Positions 34,410 to 45,814 of a DNA stretch of 64,000 bases are shown here, piece after piece. Where the stretch lies: NCBI GenBank assembly GCA_949825045.1, contig OX463818.1, positions 34,302,906 to 34,366,905 on the forward strand, in the 5' to 3' direction. Each line of letters opens with the position of its first letter. Within the stretch, counting starts at the first letter, position 1. The position numbers and the translations under genes are program-made. The notes under the pieces are model-generated. The model had not been told where the DNA came from, did no database searches, and worked only from the letters and a program-made list of their open reading frames with translations. This stretch comes from Argyresthia goedartella (taxonomy: Eukaryota > Arthropoda > Insecta > Lepidoptera > Argyresthiidae).

Positions 34410-36600
34410 TGGTCTCAACATGCCTGACATTTGGAATTGAGAATTTGATCCACTCGCATTCAACAATAAGTTATTAACTGTGAACCAATTCAAGGTTTAA
34501 GACAAAACACCATTAACATCATCAAAATCATCCTTTCGTCTTTCAAATTTGAAGCCCTGTGAAGTATCATCAGCAAACAACACTATGTCAGTCAATTTCT
34601 CCACCATGAAAGGTAGATCGTTAATATACCAGGAATAAGATAGGGTCTAGTATGGGACCAAACTCAAACTCAAACTCAAAAGTACTTTATTACTGTAGAT
34701 ATTTACATATACTTAGCAAACGTCATTTTTTGCCACTTCTCTACATTGGACCACTGTGGGAGAAGAAGGGCGTAGAAACTCCCACAGATTGATTTTTAGA
34801 TCTCTTTTAAAAATAGGTTGTGCTTAACTAATACAATTATGATTTATTTTTATTTAATAAGCTGGAATACCTTGTGGAACGCCAATTTTTACTTCCGATC
34901 CATCAGATTTAATGCCGTTTACTTCTGATTTTTGAATTATATTGCTTAAGTATGATCTTACTAGATCCAACGCTGTAATTCAAACTCCGTAATGATTTAA
35001 TATCATTAGTAGCGTATCATGATCGACAAAATCAAATTCTTTCAACATATCGCAAAAAACTCCGACAGCATCCTGAACGGCCTCCCATGCAAAATAAATA
35101 TGAGATATAAGGTTAATACCTGCATCCGCAGTCGATTTACCCATAGTGAAACCGTATTGTTTGGCATGAAGTTATTTTGTACGGTTGAAGTGTGAGAGCA
35201 TTTGATTGAGCATACATTTTCAAATATTTTACTTAGTGCTGGGAGAACAGATATTGGTCTGAAATTTGAAGGACCACTATTGTCTCCCGTCTTTAACAGA
35301 GGTATCAGTTTACTATGTTTCATGAGATATGGGTAAACTCATCATATTTATTCAATATTTAAGCTAAGTGTATAACTATAATTACTGAACCAATGACTTT
35401 GACTTATAAACCCCACAGGTCTTCGGTATTTTTTAAGTTAATTAATCTAAGCGTTTTGACAATGTCCTGGGGATAGGTATGATGAAATTTAAAGTATACA
35501 TTACTGACGCTTATGTTGTTTTTTAACAGAGTCTCTGTTTCATATGGAGATGAATTTAGACGCTCTGTCGTGAGCAAGGGTGATTTGATGAATAATTTTT
35601 CGAAAGCTCGAGCAACCCCAGCGTTGGATTTAACAACACCATCACCTATCTTTAGGCGGAAGTCATTGACTCTTGGTATAAATTTGCCAATTTCACGATT
35701 TATTATTTGCAAAACTGTTATCATTATAATTTTTGTATTTTTCTATTAATGTGTAAAGTTTTTGCAGTTCTACAAACCAACTTGAAAGTTTAACATAGTC
35801 ATGTTTTTTTTATCAAAGTTATAGGTATTTTGTTCATAAAGGTCATACAAGACAACTCTACTTTTACGAATTCCAAACGTTGTCCAGTCATTAAAATTTG
35901 ATTTACCGTTGTAGTCACTGACTTTCTTTAATTAAGAAATTTTTATTCAATTCTGTTTGAATAACGTTGAAGAATATATTTTATTTCATTGAAATCCGGT
36001 ACTGGCTAATTTATATCTAAGCTTTTTGTATACGCCTCTAGTCTATGGGTTGTAATAAGCCTAAAAAATAATGGTTGAGTCTTAACCTGACTAGCAATTG
36101 GGAATTTCCATGGCCTTTTTCATCCCTCGAATGTCTGTAGACATAAACAATATTATGGCTATCTAATTCAACATAGGATACCTCTATTTGTCTTTCAACA
36201 TTAAGTGCAAGGATATCTTTCCGTCGTTTCTCCTTAATATTATCATTTATTAGGATTAAAGAACCACCTCTATCAGCAGTCTTTCTGTTGTAACAACTGA
36301 CTATTTCGTAATTATTTATGTTAAAAGACATCATATTTTCCTTAAGCCATATTTTCTGTAATACAAATAACATCGATGTCAGAATTTTTTAGAAACAAGA
36401 TCTTTGCCAAGTAGCTCCTGCATGTTTTGATAGGTAATATTTAAGTGGGGCACACCATGTGATAAATTTAGAGCTTTGTATGCTAGAAATTTCCTCTATA
36501 GCCTTATGAACTAATCAAAAATTTTTGGAACAGATTCCAATGTTACATGCAAAATATTATTATCCGTTGAATTCCCTATAGGGGTGCATGCCATCTTACC
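34410..36600 (-). pseudogene. LINE ORF2 remnant (endonuclease to RT), left arm and spacer
   Basis: Minus-strand pieces in order: endonuclease-like WLKENMMSFNINNYEIVSCY with GGSLILINDNI (36,038-36,373); the linker with VKSNAGVARAFEKLF and LNSSPYETETLLKNNISVSN (35,404-35,724); RT LIPLLKTGDNSGPSNFRPIS, VLPALSKIFENV (35,042-35,323); and further RT with frame breaks to about 34,420. A LINE 3' end inserted at about 34,655-34,870. The order matches the right-arm copy at 37,790-38,990. Confidence 0.75.
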
Positions 36601-37292
36601 CTTAACATAAGCAGGTTTCTGATTAGTCTGTTCAATAAAATCAACTTATGTCTAGTTGAACTTGGTTAAACCAACTATAACTATACTAATTTTCTACATA
36701 CATATATTAGAGAGGTACAACGTATAGAGTAAAGTTATGAATAAAATTATTCATATTGAAATATCAAATAGCATCGCTGTGATGATACGTTAAATTAAAT
36801 AAATGAATATTCATTCTATGCACAGATTTGTTTTGTATTTCTGTTAAGTTACAGGCATATAGAAAATTGCTTAGTATAAATGTGCATTTCGTCCTACTAT
36901 GTAAGTCTAGTCAAAAAAGAGCATTTGGCAGCTATTAATTACCCTATCCCATAAAATGTCATGCCCCTGTCATTTTCCAGCCAACATTACTGTAAATGTC
37001 CGTCAAAATGTTGAGTGGTCGTTTGTTTATGCATCGAGGCCTTCATGTTTATATTATACCTATAGGGGCCAAGGCTATTAAAGAGACCTGAGTTTATTTT
37101 AAGCTGGGAACATTTCCGCAGCCAGACGCCCCCGGAAATAGACTGTTCGCTTGCGAGCTCGGCACATTTCGTTTAGTGAAAATAGTAGGACTGTAGCCTA
37201 TTTCAAAGAGCAACAAGTTGCAATTTCATCAGTCTAAACTGGCAACATTTTTAAAAAACTTTAGGCAACGGCACTAAGTACGTCATTTTCAT

Positions 37293-37697
37293 CGATCAGA
37301 AAAAAACAAATGAATGGAAACGTCGTTGCGTGGATTTTCCGACAATGTTTAGCGATAGACGTGGGTAGGGGTTTATTTCAATGATGCCAGCTTAACAGTC
37401 CTACTAATAAAAAAAAACGAGTTATATATGTCACAGTAAGATTGTCAAAACCGTCGTAAACTAACGACAAATAGTAAACCAGACCGACAGGGTTTAGAAT
37501 TAACGTTTCTTTTGTTCTTACATGTCAACCTAACACGAAAACTATTCGGAGGCTTCGCTGCGCTCGCCACCTCTAGTCACCTAAGCTACCACAGTGTTTT
37601 CCCTGATATTTCCTCTGCAGTTCATTTGAATGAAAACCGTTAAATTGTGAACTGGTTTAAACGTTTAAACCAGTTCACAATTTAACGGTTTTCATTC
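37293..37697 (+). repeat. Direct repeat copy 1 (empty-site allele of the solo LTR)
   Basis: It matches 41,038-41,096 joined to 41,649-41,985. At 37,345 the sequence 'acaatgtttagcgatag' is uninterrupted, whereas at 41 kb a solo LTR sits in the same TTTAG. Shared phrases: 'gatcagaaaaaaacaaatga', 'ggaggcttcgct-cgctcgcc'. Confidence 0.85.
37628..37697. repeat. 70-bp perfect palindrome
   Basis: 35-base arms without spacer, centre AAACGTTT at 37,662/37,663. The related site at 41,933-41,982 keeps 25-base arms. It is part of a repeated, probably non-autonomous element. Confidence 0.95.
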
Positions 37698-37789
37698 TGT
37701 CCTGGTTTCAATTTTGTCCTGGTTGTTGTTTCTTGTTAGGTTCTGTTTAGGTTCTTGTCGCTACACGACAACCTTTATGAACAAAAAAC

Positions 37790-38990
37790 CTATAACTTTG
37801 ATAAAAAAATCATGACTATGTAAAACTTTCAAGTTGGTTTTTAGGACTGCAAAAACTTTACAAATTAATAGAAAAATACAAATATTAGAATGAAAACAGT
37901 TTGGCAAATAATAAATCGTGAAAGTAATACCAATGGTCAATGACTTCTGCCTAAAGATAGATGGTGTTGTTAAATCCAACGCTGAGGTTGCTCGAGCTTT
38001 CGAAAAATTATTCATCAATGCACCCTTGCTCGCGACAGAGCATCTAAATTCATCTCCATATGAAACAGAGACTCTGTTAAAAAACAACATAAGCGTCAGT
38101 AATGTTTACTTTAAATTTCATCATACCTATCCCCAGGTATTTGTCAAAACGCTTAGATTAATTAACTTAAAAAATACCGAAGACCTGTGGGGTATATTAG
38201 TCAAAGTCAATGGTTCAGTAATTCTAGTTATACACTTAGCTTAAATATTGAATAAATATGATGAGTTTACCCATATCTCATAAAACACATTAAACTGATA
38301 CCTCTGTTAAAGACGGGAGACAAGAGTGGTCCTTCAAATTTCAGACCAATATCTGTTCTCCCAGCACTAAGTAAAATATTTAAAAATGTATGCTCAATCA
38401 AATGCTCTCACACTTTAACCGTACAAAACAACTTCATGCCAAACAATACGGTTTCACTATGGGTAAATCGACTGCGGATGCAGGTATTACTCTTATATCT
38501 CATATTTATTTTGCATGGGAGGCCGCACAGGAAGCTGTTGGAGGTTTTTGCGATATGTTGAAAGAATTTGATTTTGTCGATCATGATACGCTACTAATGA
38601 TATTAAATCATTACGGAGTTTGAATTACAGCGTTGGATCTAGTAAGATCATACTTAAGCTATATAATTCAAAAATCAGAAGTAAACGGCATTAAATCTGA
38701 TGGATCATAAGTAAAAATTGGCGTTCCACAAGGTCCCATACTAGGCCTTTTCTTATTCCTGGTATATATTAACGATCTACCTTTCATGGTGGAGAAATTG
38801 ACTGACATAGTGTTGTTTGCCGATGATACTTCCCAGGTCTTCAAATTTGAAAGACAAAAGGATGATTTTGATGATGTTAATGGTGTTTTGTCTTTAACCT
38901 TGAATTGGTTCACAGTTAATAACTTATTGTTGAATGCGAGTGGATCAAATTGTGAATTCCAAATGTCAGGCATGTTAAGACCAGCTTAGT
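37790..38990 (+). pseudogene. LINE ORF2 remnant (linker and RT), right arm
   Basis: Plus-strand counterpart of the left-arm LINE: AEVARAFEKLFINAPLLATE (37,918-38,244), then KQYGFTMGKSTADAGITLIS, DHDTLLMILNHYG, IGVPQGPILGLFLFLVYIND (38,390-38,780), and FADDTSQVFKFERQ with the palm and thumb (38,786-38,989). The catalytic FADD is intact but stops interrupt the frame. It is 5'-truncated at the inner arm boundary. Confidence 0.8.
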
Positions 38991-39213
38991 GATAGACAGC
39001 AACACGTTAGAATTAGTAAATGATACGAAGTTTCTTGAAATTACCTACATGGGATGTGAATATCCACAAGATACAGGTTACTTTGAATACATCAGTTAAC
39101 GACGCCACTTCATAGACCCCTTTCTTATTAGTGAATAGGAGAGAACAGTTGCAAATAGAAATATTTACTCAGATCCGGTGGAAGTCGATTAATTGTTATT
39201 TGGCTCATGAAAG

Positions 39214-39486
39214 GTGTCTGCTGATAAACTGTGTGGTTTGAAGGAAGTCTACGAGAAAGTGGTTGTAGAACTAAAAAAGACTCATGATCGTTATATTAAA
39301 CCTTACAATAGGAAACCGCGTGACTTGTCTCTCGAGGTTGGAGATGTTGTCTGGAAAAGGACTTACAAACTCAGTGATGCGAACAATAATTTCTCCGCGA
39401 AGTTTTGTCCAAAGTACGAAAAATGTGTCGATGTCAAAAAGCTGTCACGGAAGTTTTCTTTTCTTTTTGAGCAGCATCTGAGATAG
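39214..39486 (+). pseudogene. Gypsy-type integrase C-terminal fragment (right arm)
   Basis: A 90-codon frame almost identical to 33,930-34,208 (GLKEVYEKVVVELKKTHDRY, EVGDVVWKRTYKLSD). It directly follows the LINE fragment and precedes a SINE-like tail (39,490-39,605), the same junctions as in the left arm. Confidence 0.75.
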
Positions 39487-39489
39487 GAA

Positions 39490-39610
39490 CCCTTATTGTT
39501 TCTGACAGTCGGGTTGACCACATTCTCCATCAACCTGCACTAAACCAACGTGATGGAATATGGCTCGATCTTATCCGGGTAAAGGCCGGTGTCCCTCGGT
39601 GGGGACAACA
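39490..39610 (+). repeat. SINE-like/RTE-tail repeat (right arm)
   Basis: 'tctgacagtcgggttgacca', 'ccatcaacctgcact' and 'ctcggtggggacaacaatga' match 15,660-15,780; the inverted partner is 33,800-33,925. Confidence 0.7.
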
Positions 39611-40529
39611 ATGAGCAACATTTTTTGTTTGTTGTTGAAATATAAATAAACAACACACAATGTTTGCACTGTTCTGCCACAGTGATTGACGTAACAACCA
39701 ATGAAGCGTTAGCTATTATGAATTCTATTTTAATATATATGTGTTCGACATTTCCAGAGCCTTAACCTATTAACGCCTAGTGGCGCCAGGGACGCCATTT
39801 TGCCATTATAGGATTTGAATTTTATTACCATGGCATTAGGTTGAAAATCGCAATGCCTCATAACCAGGTCCAAGTGTTGACCGGTTAGTAGTAGTTAGTG
39901 CTGGTAAAAGGTGGCAATAACGAGAACGATTCTGAAGTGTTATTCCTATGCCAATGCTAATAGCGACGCCGTTCTATAGTCTAACAAACAATTAACAATT
40001 ATTTATTTTAATATGATTGAGTCAACACAACACAAAACAGCCTTTTGTAAATCTCAAGTTACGCAAAATAAGAGAATTAAAGCTGTTGTTTCTTTATATT
40101 AGCTTGTTGATCATGAGTGCCAGTAGAGAGAGAGAAAAGAACGTATCAACATAATTTGAGTAATTTTGCTCTAAATAAAACTCTCCCGACGACATCACAA
40201 AATATGTTTTGCAGAATATATTTTCTTACACGATTTTGAATTTATATACTTTTATCTATTTAATCGTTGTTAAAAGATATAAAGTTATATTGCTTTGTTA
40301 GTCCTTTAGAGAAGAAGAAGAAGAAGAGCGTTTTTTAAGATTTGAATACCTATTCTCCCAAAAGCAAGTTTAAGATGAAATTCTAAGTTCGACTGGGCAC
40401 CACTCCAGCGGAACATAGAATTTCATTTAAGAATTGTGCTCTTTATAAATATATTGACTCTAGGGACTTATAAACAGACAGTAGGTAAGAAGTATTAGTG
40501 GCCCCACGCACTTAGTGGTTGCGGTTGCG

Positions 40530-40765
40530 GTTAGACGCCGCAACCAATATTTTTTAATGTAGCAATTTCGATGTCCCACTGCTGGGCAAAAGCCTTCCCC
40601 TTTTTCGTCCACACTTCTATGGCCTGTGCCACCTCCGGCCACCCCGGCTGAAAAATGTAAAGGTCGTCCGGCCATCTCCGTTTAGGCCTGCCTCTACGCC
40701 GTTATCCGTTTTGTGGCAACCAGTATAAAAAATGGTTTCATTCTCACTGTGCCGCCCAACCCCGG
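40530..40765 (-). pseudogene. RTE-type LINE ORF2 C-terminus (right arm)
   Basis: Mirror copy of 32,240-32,480 with the same reading frame (KGKAFAQQWDIEIATL on the minus strand). Confidence 0.6.
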
Positions 40766-41096
40766 CGGTCACTTGGAGCACTTTATGGACATAACATAGA
40801 GTTTTTTTTTTATTATTACTAATTTAAAGAAGTTCCTCATTGAAAAATGCTATTATGACGTTAAATAATTTTTTAATGATAAATTTAATACTTAAAGGAA
40901 TTTGTCTAGTCTCTATAATAGCACATTATTACATGTTATTACTAATTTAATGTTTACATAATTTATTTCAATATTTTATTTAATAATTTTTATATTATAA
41001 TCCCTACAAAGTTTTTCTAAGTTTTATGTAATTTGAAGATCAGAAAAAAACAAATGAATGGAAACGTCGTAGCGTGGATTTGCCGACAATGTTTAG

Positions 41097-41643
41097 TGTT
41101 CAGGCTTCTCAGCACCTAATGACCTCGTAGGGGCCCATCAGCTACGAGGTAGCGTAACGATCAGTTGCCAAGAAGCGTGAACGTCGGCGATTCACCGAGC
41201 TGAAGTTAATTGGGAACGATCTAACCTGGTCTGTGCTTCGGTCCCGTCAACCTCCTGTCTCTCTGCAAGGCCCGGGTGCACCCTAGGCTCTTCTTGGTAG
41301 ACAGGTTCTTCAGCCAACCTCCTATGACTGGCGGGCCAGCTTCAATGAGCACAGTGTTCCAACACAGGTTATGTTACGTGGTAAAAACCAATCGGCCACG
41401 TAAATGCGAACTTTATCTGGTTCGGGGAACCACAACACACTCAGCTATATAGACAATCCTGAGGGAAACCCGAATACATTCCAGATGGCTTGCGATTTAA
41501 TTTCAATACCCTAACCAAAACGCGTTTACATTGCGAGGGCTTTCGTCTGTCAGTTGTCAAAAAACTGCTAGGTTGGCAGCTAACGTCAAATTCAAAATGG
41601 CCGTTCAGAAACCATCGATCGAATATCGATTTTGAATCGAACA
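41097..41643. mobile_element. Solo LTR of the BEL/Pao element, 547 bp
   Basis: It starts TGTTCAGG and ends GAATCGAACA, flanked by the 5-bp duplication TTTAG (41,092-41,096; 41,644-41,648). It is homologous to the LTRs at 46,960-47,334 and 51,393-51,915. No internal region remains, consistent with LTR-LTR recombination. The unoccupied target survives at about 37,345. Confidence 0.93.
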
Positions 41644-41648
41644 TTTAG

Positions 41649-42117
41649 CGATAGACGTGGGTAGGGGTTTATTTCAATGATGCCAGCTTAACAGTCCTAC
41701 TAATAAAAAAAACGAGTTATATATGTCACAGTAAGATTGTCAAAACCGTTGTAAACTAACGAAAAATAGTAAACCAGATCGACAGGGTTTAGAATTAACG
41801 TTTCTTTTGTTCTTAGATGTCAACCTAACACGAAAACTATTCGGAGGCTTCGCTACGCTCGCCACCTCTAGTCACCTAAGCTACCACAGTGTTTTCCCTG
41901 ATATTTCCTCTGCAGTTCACTTGAGAGAAAATCGTTAAATTGTGAACTGGTTTAAACGTTTAAACCAGTTCACAATTTAACGGTTTTATTATAAACTAAC
42001 GCGTCATATCGTAAGCAGTACGGTACAGTTTACAATGTATCCATAATTTGAAAACTAACGACAAAAATAACGTTCGATTATAAACTAACGGTTTTGATTA
42101 TCTTACGGTGGCATATA
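41649..42117 (+). mobile_element. Non-autonomous element with imperfect inverted ends and inner palindrome
   Basis: 'tcacagtaagattgtcaaaa' (about 41,729) is matched inverted by 'ttttgattatcttacggtg' (about 42,090). Between them lies the 50-bp palindrome (41,933-41,982) and several 'taaactaacg' motifs. The copy at 37.4 kb keeps only the left part. No TSD fixed. Confidence 0.5.
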
Positions 42118-42585
42118 CACCAGAAACAAACAAACACTTACTAATAACATAACACAGGCAAATCGCAGGTATACAGCTGTTATAAGAAGTGCTTAATTTG
42201 CATGAAGATTTATAGACAATCAGTGTTACTAATAAAAAAAGTCTTATTTCGGCGTTATAACACTGTAATAGTTAACAAGTAAATAAAGCTTGTTAAGAGT
42301 AGGTCCTATCAATTTGACTAATAAACGGTGTATAAGCGTAAACGCGTAAAGCGTAAATAATAAACGATCCTTTTATTTTGAACGCTGGTAACACAATACC
42401 AAAGCTCATTCAAATACGTGTTCAAATTGTGCATAATAATAACCAAATCCTAAAGAAAATTTAACTGTGTTGTGATATTTAATCATATTTTGGTGCTGAA
42501 ATTAAACACTTAGTTAATAAAATTATTTTCATTTTCCAGTTTTAAAAACACGAGGCTACGCAATTTATGTTCTAAATTAATTTTA
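42118..42585. other. Stretch without a recognisable gene
   Basis: AT-rich DNA; no domain or repeat family recognised. Confidence 0.4.
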
Positions 42586-42589
42586 TCTA

Positions 42590-43060
42590 CACACGTATCA
42601 TAAACCATATTTTCTGTGTCCAAAAACCGCACGTTACAACCAGCATAATGATAAAGTTCTCGGTGAAAACTCATTTCTTATCTGAATATTGATAAATTAT
42701 GATCATAATGTACCAAAATTTGTCATATTATGACATTCAAATTTCGAACGCTGACGCCCGCCTGCGTGCCGCCCCTAGTTTGTAAGTGAAGTTTGTACTA
42801 CTGAACAAGCTATCAACTGCATAGCAATGATCCATGCCACAATGCCGGTCGAACATGCGGTTCCTGAACACATCAAAGAGAGCTTATGATATGTGTGTAG
42901 ATAAACTAGTGTATGTAACTGTACATAATTAAGCATTAAAACTCTCGAGTTTTAGGCATTAAAACTCGTCTTCGGCTCGTTTCATAAACTCGAGTGCATT
43001 AAAACTCGAGAAACCCACTCTCGAGTTTTAATGCCCTCCATTATGTAGCAGTCACCTAAA
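42590..43060 (-). repeat. Interspersed repeat (inverted copy of 18,059-18,720)
   Basis: It shares 'cacacgtatcataaaccata'-type and 'tctcgagttttaatgccctc' phrases with the 18-kb copy and, in part, 55,975-56,250. A hairpin-rich zone of ACTCGAG repeats fills 42,930-43,040. No MITE is inserted here. Confidence 0.65.
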
Positions 43061-43071
43061 CTACTTTTTAA

Positions 43072-44925
43072 TTGCCAGTCAAAGTTGGAAACCGCTTTAC
43101 GAACATACTATACGACTATTATTTCTTTACTTCTCGACACTTCTCGGCTTTTATCGGCAGAGATATCGGAGGAAAATATAAATTGCTGCTGAAGGTAGAC
43201 GTGAAAAACGCCTTGAATCCGGTAGACAAAGGCGCCCTGCTATCCCAAATTAAAGAGCACACACCATCCATCTACAATTACATGTGGCAATGTCACAATA
43301 AAAATTCTAAATTAATCTTCAGGGACCATCTTATACATTCGGCCGTCGGCTGTCAGCAGGGCGACCCACTCTGTCCGTCATTTTTCAGTTTGGTTATCCA
43401 TCCGATCATTACGAGACTAAATTCCAAATTCAACATTTGGTACCTAGACGACGGGACCATAGGAAGCAAAGTCGAAAACGTATTGCAAGGTTTAGAACAG
43501 CTAACATCATTAAATATATATATATATATATATAGTCCTAGATTTCAATTTCTCGAAATGCGAATTGTTAATATCAATTAATATTACCCTCTCGGAAAAG
43601 ACTGAGATCATCTGTAAGTTCAACTCAGCCGCCCCTAACATTAAAATTCTAGACAAAAACTCACTTCGCCTCCTAGAGGCCCCCGTTCTAGGACGGCATC
43701 CCCAGCTTCGTGGATGAACAAATCTCTAAATTTAATCAAAATTCTATCAAACTGACCGACCTAAATTCCCACATGGCCCTGTCTATCATACGGTTTTGCC
43801 TTTTTGTACCCAAATTTTCCTACCTCCTTCGATGCTCTCCTTTTTGGAAATACCCTCCCATTCACAACCTTTTAGACGATATTACCAAAAGAACATTAAC
43901 CAAAATGTTAAACATTAATCTCGATGAACGAAGCTGGACCAAATCCGCCCTTCGAATCATGCACGGTGGCTTGGGGATCCGGAACATCTCAGATGTGGCG
44001 CTCCCGGCCTTCCTGTCTTCGGCCCATAGCACACGTGATCTCTATGGTAAAATCATAAACCCATCACTCGGTGATGTGGAGGTCACGTGTCTGGCCGAGG
44101 CCAGGAATGCCTGGACGCAAGCCTGTCCGAGGCAAAATTTTCCAACAAACTTAAACTCTCAACGGCTATGGGACGAGCCGCTATGCATTAAAACCTGCGA
44201 AGATCTGGTAAAAACGGCTTGTGGTCCAGCAGTGCGCGCTCGTCTCCTAGCTACCAGGGAAAAGGAGTCAGGACACTGGCTGCACGCAATCACATCAAAG
44301 CTCATTAGTACCCTGCTTGACCGTATCACCCTTACCCACGCCGTTTGCCTGCGACTCGGCGTAAAGATAAACGAAATCCATCGGTGCCGCTGCGGTGCTA
44401 GGGTAGACCAACTAGGTCACCACCGCCTCTCTTGCCAACGCAGCGCCGGTCGGTGGTCTCGTCATGCCAATCTTAATGACGTCATCCATCGGGCCCTTGC
44501 CCACTGTGGCGTGCCAGCAATACTTGAACCCAATGGGCTGGCACGCGCCGATGGCAGGAGGCCGGAAGTAATGACGCTCATTCCCTGGCAGAGTGGGAGG
44601 TCGCTAGTATGGTGATGGGAAGCGACGTGCGTAGATACGCTGGCACCGTGTCACCTATCGGCAACCTCAGCACCAGCTGGCGCTGCGGCAGTAGCAGCAC
44701 AGTGTCTAAGAAGCCGCAAATATTGTTTATGGCGTTCGGCTTTGAGACCCTCGGGCATGGGGCCCTGACGCTCAAAAAGTCCTCAAATACATGTCTAAGC
44801 GGCTCGTCGAAGCGTCAGGGAACCGCAGAGCTGGCGCCTACCTAGCATTGCGATACAGCGAGGTAACAGTGCCAGCGTCTTGGGTTGTCCCGCCCAGCAG
44901 CGAACTCAGGGATTTTTTTAATTTA
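43072..44925 (+). pseudogene. Retroelement with RT and possible REL-type endonuclease tail
   Basis: 43,072-43,581 encodes the RT core: LLKVDVKNALNPVDKGALL, VGCQQGDPLCPSFFSLVIHP and the catalytic WYLDDGTIGS. After a shift, 43,710-44,615 gives the connection, then a CxCG-x7-HH-x3-C zinc-binding motif (CRCGARVDQLGHHRLSCQ) and GRRPEVMTLIPWQSGRSLVW. The last block resembles a PD-(D/E)xK endonuclease like that of R2-type elements, with PE for PD and a stop where the next D is expected. Coding similarity continues in other frames (CVDTLAP, AWGPDAQKVLKYMSKRLVEA) to 44,880. The lineage appears related to the RT at 9-12.6 kb; the clade name is unresolved. Confidence 0.7.
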
Positions 44926-45200
44926 GTTTAGTGTAGTTATAGTTTAGTTTATAATATATAATAATGATATACCTAGTGCTAATAATTTATTTTGTAAATG
45001 AATAAATAAAATGTATTTTCTTATATCTATAAAATTATACATGTAAGTAAATTATTATGATTAATAAGCAAAAATTGCTGCATGTTCATCACAATATTAC
45101 ATACCATAAAGTAGCAAAAAAGTGTAAATGTTCGGAAGTCCCATTTTGTAGAGTAGACCTATAAATTAAATAGATGTGTCACTCGCACAAACACTTTCAC
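44926..45200. other. AT-rich 3' UTR of the retroelement and spacer
   Basis: 'gtgtagttatagtttagttt' and 'aataaataaaatg' suit the 3' UTR of the 43-kb element. Nothing else is seen. Confidence 0.4.
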
Positions 45201-45201
45201 T

Positions 45202-45378
45202 GTCAAAAGTCTGAATCAGACACATTGATTGTAATGTTGTCATTAAATACATCCAGTTTTTCTTCTTCAGTTAAACATTCTTCATCGCGCAACGAGCGTG
45301 ATTGAAAACTTAGATAAAAATTTACAGCGTCAAAACCTTTTTCAACACACCTGCTCGTAAAGTAGGTCTTATTACAGC
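45202..45378 (-). CDS. Small unassigned ORF divergent from the Crypton recombinase
   Basis: About 57 codons on the minus strand without an ATG in frame: CNKTYFTSRCVEKGFDAVNF, YLSFQSRSLRDEECLTEEEK, then an acidic end (NVSDSDF) and stop. The composition looks protein-like, and it may be a terminal exon or a relic of a second gene within the Crypton element. I recognise no domain. Chance cannot be excluded at this length. Confidence 0.25.
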
Positions 45379-45814
45379 GTATTTACACTGATAATGCAGA
45401 ATATTACCCATGCCGTGCCTTTTAGATTACATCATCGCACTAGTGCCTTTTCATTACATATCTTTTTAAATATTAGCAAGAAGTATTAATGTTTCGAAAA
45501 CAGCTAAGTAGTTATTTGCGTAAATATAAAATTCAATTCAAAATGTGATAAATAATTAAAGAATTTCATGAAACTGCTTGTTAGCTTGTTGGTATTTATA
45601 TTTAGACGGTGTATTTTTACCTATAAATACCCAATTTCAAAATTTATAAATATGTGCCTGATTAGCTACTTTGCCGGTGCCCTTATCTCAGACTTGCGCG
45701 CGCATGCAGCGCTGAGCGCGCGAAAAAATAAAATTACGGCCGCCATCTTTTAAATGGGTTTCTGTTTGTTAAGTTTATTCACAGTATCGCATTTCGTTAG
45801 TGTTGTTTTGTAAA

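Larger units (their letters stand above)
31973..35847 (+). repeat. Left arm of a large inverted repeat
   Basis: This segment reappears inverted at 37,772-41,037, in the same internal order. From outside in: RTE LINE end, AAGAAG microsatellite zone, repeat block, SINE-like tail, Gypsy integrase end, LINE RT and linker. The arm is longer than its partner because it carries a GGGTTCCGTAC repeat (about 32,655-33,092) and a LINE 3' end (about 34,655-34,870) absent from the right arm. Its LINE continues past 35,847 into the spacer, while in the right arm it stops. This suggests the right arm is the derived copy, or that both descend from an older composite. Confidence 0.85.
35848..37771. other. Spacer of the large inverted repeat
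   Basis: 1,924 bases between the arms. It begins with the continuing LINE endonuclease region of the left arm. 36,600-37,290 holds nothing I recognise. The rest is the first copy of a direct repeat (37,293-37,697) that recurs just outside the right arm. Confidence 0.7.
37772..41037 (-). repeat. Right arm of the large inverted repeat
   Basis: Reverse complement of 31,973-35,847, lacking the two insertions listed for that arm. The outer end ('tatgtaatttgaa', 41,037) meets the direct repeat copy 2, while the left arm's outer end continues into a LINE 3' UTR. The inner end meets 'tgtcgctacacgacaacc'. Confidence 0.85.

Noticed and set aside
32000..41000. CRISPR array or bacterial mobile island
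   Set aside because: No regular short repeats with spacers; all recognisable proteins are eukaryotic retroelement parts.
45800..45814. Upstream start for the Crypton recombinase
   Set aside because: The extra codons begin with GTG; the first ATG in frame is 45,815.
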